Assembly: GCF_030253575.1 (NCBI RefSeq)
Contig: NC_080566.1
Span: forward strand, 10,673,501-10,737,500
From: Rhododendron vialii
Lineage: Eukaryota; Streptophyta; Magnoliopsida; Ericales; Ericaceae
Direction: 5' to 3'
DNA: 64,000 nucleotides
Both the position numbers and the translations under genes were made by a program. Below are positions 60,061 through 64,000 of this stretch, piece after piece. How positions within the stretch are numbered: position 1 is the first letter of the stretch; each line of letters opens with the position of its first letter. The notes below the pieces were generated by a model that was not told the origin of the DNA, made no database searches, and worked only from the letters and a program-made list of their open reading frames with translations.

Positions 60061-61131
60061 ACCAAACGTTCCATATTCTCTCTTTGTGTGTGTGCTATTT
60101 TGAAATTTTGAACGACCTCTCGGTGTTACATGAACAGGTTGATACTTTGTTCACGGTTACAGTGTTGATTTGCATGTATGCTGATTATTCGATCCGCTTC
60201 TTTGGGCACGAGCATGCACTAAAAGAACTCTGTTTGAACCTAATTTAAAAATATATATTCCAGTATAAATCAGTTTCGTTGGCGGAGGTGGTCAATAATT
60301 TCGTAATTCATTTCAAAATGCATTACGTCGTGTCTTCAGACGCTTAATTAAGTCATTTTTCTAAGGGTCAATTAAAAAAATTATTTTAAAGCTAATGGCT
60401 CGTTTGGAAGCAGTCTTGTTGTGAAGGAGGATAACCCCCTGAAGACCGTGGGCCCCTCCTTATTCGCTGGTTTGGGAACCCGTTCTTCGTTTATCTCCCT
60501 CTTGTGTAAGACCCGCCAATACCCCTGCGGGGGTATTATTTATGCGCAGGTTTTGGGGTGTTATTAGTTAATACCTCCGATAAGGCCGAAATAATATTAT
60601 CTCATTCTTCATTTCAACTACAAAATAATATTATCCCCCATTTTTAATACATCATCCAAACAACTACTATTTAATCTATCATCAATAAATATCACCTCAA
60701 TGTGGGTCATCCCTTATTAACCAATATACTTACTATTTTATCCCTCATTCATAAATAATTATCCCAATCTTTATTCTGCATCCAAAATAAATAATTACCT
60801 CAATTCTTATCCCGCATCCAAACGAGCCCTAATGGACGATTTGGATTTTTCGGTCGGACCCAATGTGGGTCATACGTGCACCCACAGTCGGATAGTAGGA
60901 TTGATTGACGTATTGTACTCGGTTTTTTTTTTGATCCTCTGTTGGAGGGTTAAAACACAGAAATTAACCGTTCCAACGGTCACAACGACAAGTTCCAGGA
61001 AACCTCAAATCAATAGCCAAAGATTTTGAGGGGGTGATTTGATTTTGTTCATTGAGTGATTCATCCCCAAAAGGCTTGTTCTTAGATTTTAATCTTTTTA
61101 ATTTGAGAAAAAATATAAGTCTTTGTTGGAG
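60061..61131. other. Spacer upstream of the PPR pseudogene
   Basis: No gene was recognised. AT-rich with an inverted-repeat flavour: AACGAGCC at about 60823 and its inverse GGCTCGTTTGGA at about 60396 may mark a decayed MITE. Confidence 0.35.
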
Positions 61132-62506
61132 ATGGCCAAAAGAGCTTATTCCAGATTGCTACACAAACCAAATTCCTGTACAGTCCCACAAGAAACAAGG
61201 CACGCCCACTTATGCTCAGAACTATACTCAACTTCCGAGCACCACATACATACCCATCTTCTCAACACGTGCATCCACCAATGCAAACAAATTTTTTGTC
61301 CCGCTGGTTGTTCGACAAAATGCCCGAAAGGCTTTCAATTGCTTCGAAAATCAGTAAAGTGGTCCATTCACAAAGCTTGAAGCTTGGGATTGGATCACAA
61401 GGAAGGCTGGGTAATGCCATTGTGGATTTGTACGCCAAATGTGGCAATATTGAGTTTGCAGAAAAGGCATTCCATCGGCTAGAGAGTGTAGATTTATGTG
61501 TTTGGAACTCGATTTTATCGTTGTATTCGAGGAAGGGATTGCTTGATCAGGCTCTTTGGCATTTTGGGTCGATAGGAATTGCGGGGTGGGGCCGAACCCA
61601 TACACTTTTGCTGTTCTTTTATCTGTTTGGGGTAGATTGATGGATGCAGAGTTTGGGAAACAAGTCCATTGTAATGTTATCAAGACAGGGTTCGAGTTCA
61701 ATTCATTTTGCGAAGGTTCTCTTATTGACCTATATGCTAAACTCAATTATGTGATCGATGCTCGTAGGATTTTTTATGCTGCTGAGGAACCCGATACAGT
61801 TTCTTGGACTGCAATTATTGCTGGGTATGTTCAAGCTGGTTTGCCAGAGGAGGCAGTCAAATTGTTCGAAGATATGCAGAAACTAAGTTGTTTCCCTGAC
61901 CAGGTAGCATTTGTGACTTTCATTAGTGCCTTTTTGAAGCTAGGAAGGCTTGATGATGCTTGCCAATTGTTTGCCCAGATGCCTAACCCAAATGCTGTGG
62001 CAAGGAATGTGATGATTTCAGGGCATGCCAAGAGAGGTTGAGTGGGAAGCTATCAAATTGTTCCAAAATATGAGGAATGTTGGTGTTAGATCCACAAGAT
62101 CCACATTGGGTAGTGTTTTGAGTGCCATTGCAGGAATGGTGAATCTTGAGTATGGATTGCAGGTTCATGCACAGGCTACGAAACAAGGGTTTGATTCTAA
62201 TGTTTACGTGGGAAGTTCTCTAATTAATATGTATGCTAAATGTCAGAAAATGGAGGACGCCAAGAGAGTTTTTGGTCCTTTTGATGAGAAGAATGTTGTG
62301 TTGTGGAATGCAATGCTTGGAGGTTATCTGCAGAATGGGTATGCCGGTGAAGTCATGGAGTTATTCTTTAGTATATGAGGGTTTCGGGTTTCCATCCTGA
62401 TGAATTTACCTATACTAGCATTCTGAGTGCATGTGGTTGCTTGGAAAACTTGGGAATGGGTCAGCAACTCCATTTGTATATAATCAAGAATAATTGTGTA
62501 TCTTAA
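61132..62506 (+). pseudogene. Truncated, frameshifted PPR (PLS-type) gene, At3g09040-like
   Basis: Read across four frame changes (near 61290, 61560, 62035 and 62370), the segment encodes the first roughly 450 residues of a mitochondrial-type pentatricopeptide repeat protein. Diagnostic pieces are LGNAIVDLYAKCGNIEFAEKAF, GKQVHCNVIKTGFEFNS, DTVSWTAIIAGYVQAGLPEEAV, TRSTLGSVLSAIAG and VYVGSSLINMYAKCQKM. The order and wording recall Arabidopsis At3g09040, a protein of about 1,000 residues. The last readable repeat (FTYTSILSACGCLENLGMG) ends at a TAA at 62506, and no later repeats follow. PPR proteins bind organellar RNA for editing or processing. This copy is a pseudogene. Confidence 0.85.
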
Positions 62507-63386
62507 TTGTTGAATTGTGACTACATAAAAAAATTGGACTTTGTATTCATTCTTTTTGTATGTATCTTTTGATTATATGGAAAAATTAATCTTTCATTCA
62601 ATTACCTGATTTTTGCTTGTCGACAGATTTTCATTTATTTTTACACATAATCATGCTTAATCTTAATTTTTTTTCCTTAAGAATTTGTGCCCCCATCCTG
62701 AATATATTCTGGGTCCGCCATTGCATACAAAGGCATAATACTGGAGGAAAATCAAAAAGCAATATTGAAGAACTCACCAAGAAGAAAGCAAGCAGTTGAG
62801 TAGGGTCATGACGTAGGGAATGCCAGAGAATTGTTCAGTGGATTCGTTCATCACGATCCTCTTGAACGTAATCCTACCAACCAGTTAAGATAATAGGCAA
62901 AAGATTAGTAGTAATAGGTGCTAATGACTGTTCAAATTGGTTCACACTTTTATGGATAGATCTATTCTCTTTTAGGGGGAGTATTCAATAATTTTTTTCC
63001 GAAAATTCAGTTCCGAGCCAATTTATGCATCTCATTTAATCATCAGGGACCAATCTCACTATTTACTGAAACATTCAAGTTGGAGCCATTTTCCTTTAAA
63101 AGAAAATTCAGTTTAACCACATAATGGCTCACAAAATTATATTTGAAATCTTTTGTTAATGTGTGTTATGATTAGATTAGTAACTTCAACATTTTGCTTG
63201 TCCAAAAAAAAAAAAAAAAAACTGTGCTATTCATACAAATAATTGCATATAGATTGGGCACAGATTTTTATATGGAGTCCACTCTGGATCCCACACAAAC
63301 AATCCGAGCTGTTCATTAATTATAAATATTTTTTCTAGAGTCTTCACAAAAAATCAGTTCAATCCGATACTTATAGGTGCTCGCTT
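62507..63386. other. Spacer without recognised gene
   Basis: AT-rich, with a poly-A run at about 63205. Frames near 62617-62799 lack recognisable content. Confidence 0.4.
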
Positions 63387-63734
63387 CGTTCTTTTGGACT
63401 TAACTTAAACTTAAATCTGAAATTTGTCCTTATTTGAATTATTTTCGTATTTGTTAGTTTTGAGTCAAACTTTTGTGGGTTATTGATTCGTCTCGATGAG
63501 AGATATCGGAAAAGTAATTTTTCTTACTTTTACCCAAGTATATTTTTGCACTAAAAAATGGTTATTTCTCAAAATACTTGAGTAAAATGGTCAAAATTTT
63601 ACTTTTCCGATTCCTCTCGCCGAGACAAATCAATAACCCAAAATATTTGGCGCAAAACTAAAAAATGAGAAAAAATTTAAATAAAGACAAAATTTTCAAA
63701 TTTAAATTAAGTTTAAGTTAAGGCCAAAAGAACG
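63387..63734. mobile_element. Long fold-back MITE, 348 bp
   Basis: Left arm from CGTTCTTTTGGACTTAAC and right arm to TTAAGGCCAAAAGAACG are inverted repeats extending about 160 bp each, meeting near 63555. They share GGGTTATTGATT, CGGAAAAGTAA and TTAACTTAAACTTAA. No target duplication was found. A CCCTCT microsatellite follows at 63762-63795. Confidence 0.8.
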
Positions 63735-64000
63735 CAGAAAAAAAAAAAGTTGGATTGTTCCCCTCTCCCTCTCCCTCTCCCTCTCCCTCTCTCTTGTACT
63801 CCCTGCAATTGCTAGAAATTGTTAATCCCTTTCTAATTTGTCCCTAAATAAATGTCTGAGCTATAAATTTAGACCTCTAAAAAGATACTCCTATATTTTT
63901 TGTTAAAAAATTCTAATTTCTTTCACAAATCAAGAAATATCAATGAGTTATTTCAAATTGTGAGAAAAGTTTGAATATTTTAACAAAAAAATACATATTT

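Noticed and set aside
12359-64000. tRNA, rRNA or other structured RNA genes
   Set aside because: I looked for A-box/B-box-like and conserved rRNA words by eye and saw none convincing. A covariance-model scan would be needed to be sure.

Overview
The window looks like nuclear DNA of a eudicot flowering plant. The genes are intron-rich, the spacers are AT-rich, and Stowaway-, Harbinger-, hAT-, Mutator-, Copia-, Gypsy- and LINE-type elements fill most of the space. The genes are nuclear-encoded plant families (a CCoAOMT-type methyltransferase, a plastid RimP-like protein, a PPR protein). Repeats of this style made me think of an asterid, but nothing in the sequence proves that.

Layout. (1) 0-12.4 kb, minus strand: a nine-exon, 308-residue class I (CCoAOMT-like) O-methyltransferase gene (5460-12358) with a transit-peptide-like N-terminus. 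Its introns hold a solo LTR with a perfect 5-bp target duplication and a Gypsy integrase relic. A 1.3-kb segment carrying exons 4 and 5 is duplicated downstream of the gene (about 268-1622). A LINE ORF1 remnant lies between the two. (2) 12.4-16.4 kb: AT-rich spacer with two fold-back elements. (3) 16.4-21.3 kb, plus strand: a five-exon, 304-residue plastid-type RimP (UPF0090/DUF150) ribosome-maturation factor gene. (4) 23128-34710: one 11.6-kb hAT transposon delimited by 9-bp terminal inverted repeats and a perfect 8-bp target duplication (GGAGCACA). It has an uninterrupted 698-residue BED/hAT transposase, GTGCC-rich arrays at both ends, and two recognisable host gene fragments: an exon of the 26S proteasome subunit RPN2 and a broken piece of eIF4G. 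(5) 34776-40010: a 5.2-kb Mutator-like element, 58 bp beyond the hAT target duplication, with terminal inverted repeats of about 200 bp and a FAR1/FHY3-type MURA transposase broken by an in-frame TAG and a C-terminal frameshift. (6) 40-47.3 kb: small MITEs, unrecognised possible exons and an F-box-associated-domain pseudogene with an internal duplication. (7) 47.7-55.3 kb: two decayed copies of one Copia (Tnt1-like) family in opposite orientation, 5' end to 5' end, with younger elements nested in them. (8) 55-64 kb: a second copy of a 390-400 bp non-autonomous hAT family, simple repeats including a 27-bp poly-C run, a truncated and frameshifted PPR pseudogene (61132-62506), and a long fold-back element.

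Only the O-methyltransferase and RimP genes look like intact host genes. The most striking object is the hAT element: its boundaries are base-exact, its transposase looks complete, and it carries fragments of two unrelated conserved host genes. All exon boundaries were inferred by eye from GT-AG signals and reading-frame continuity. Family names come from recognised motifs, not from searches.
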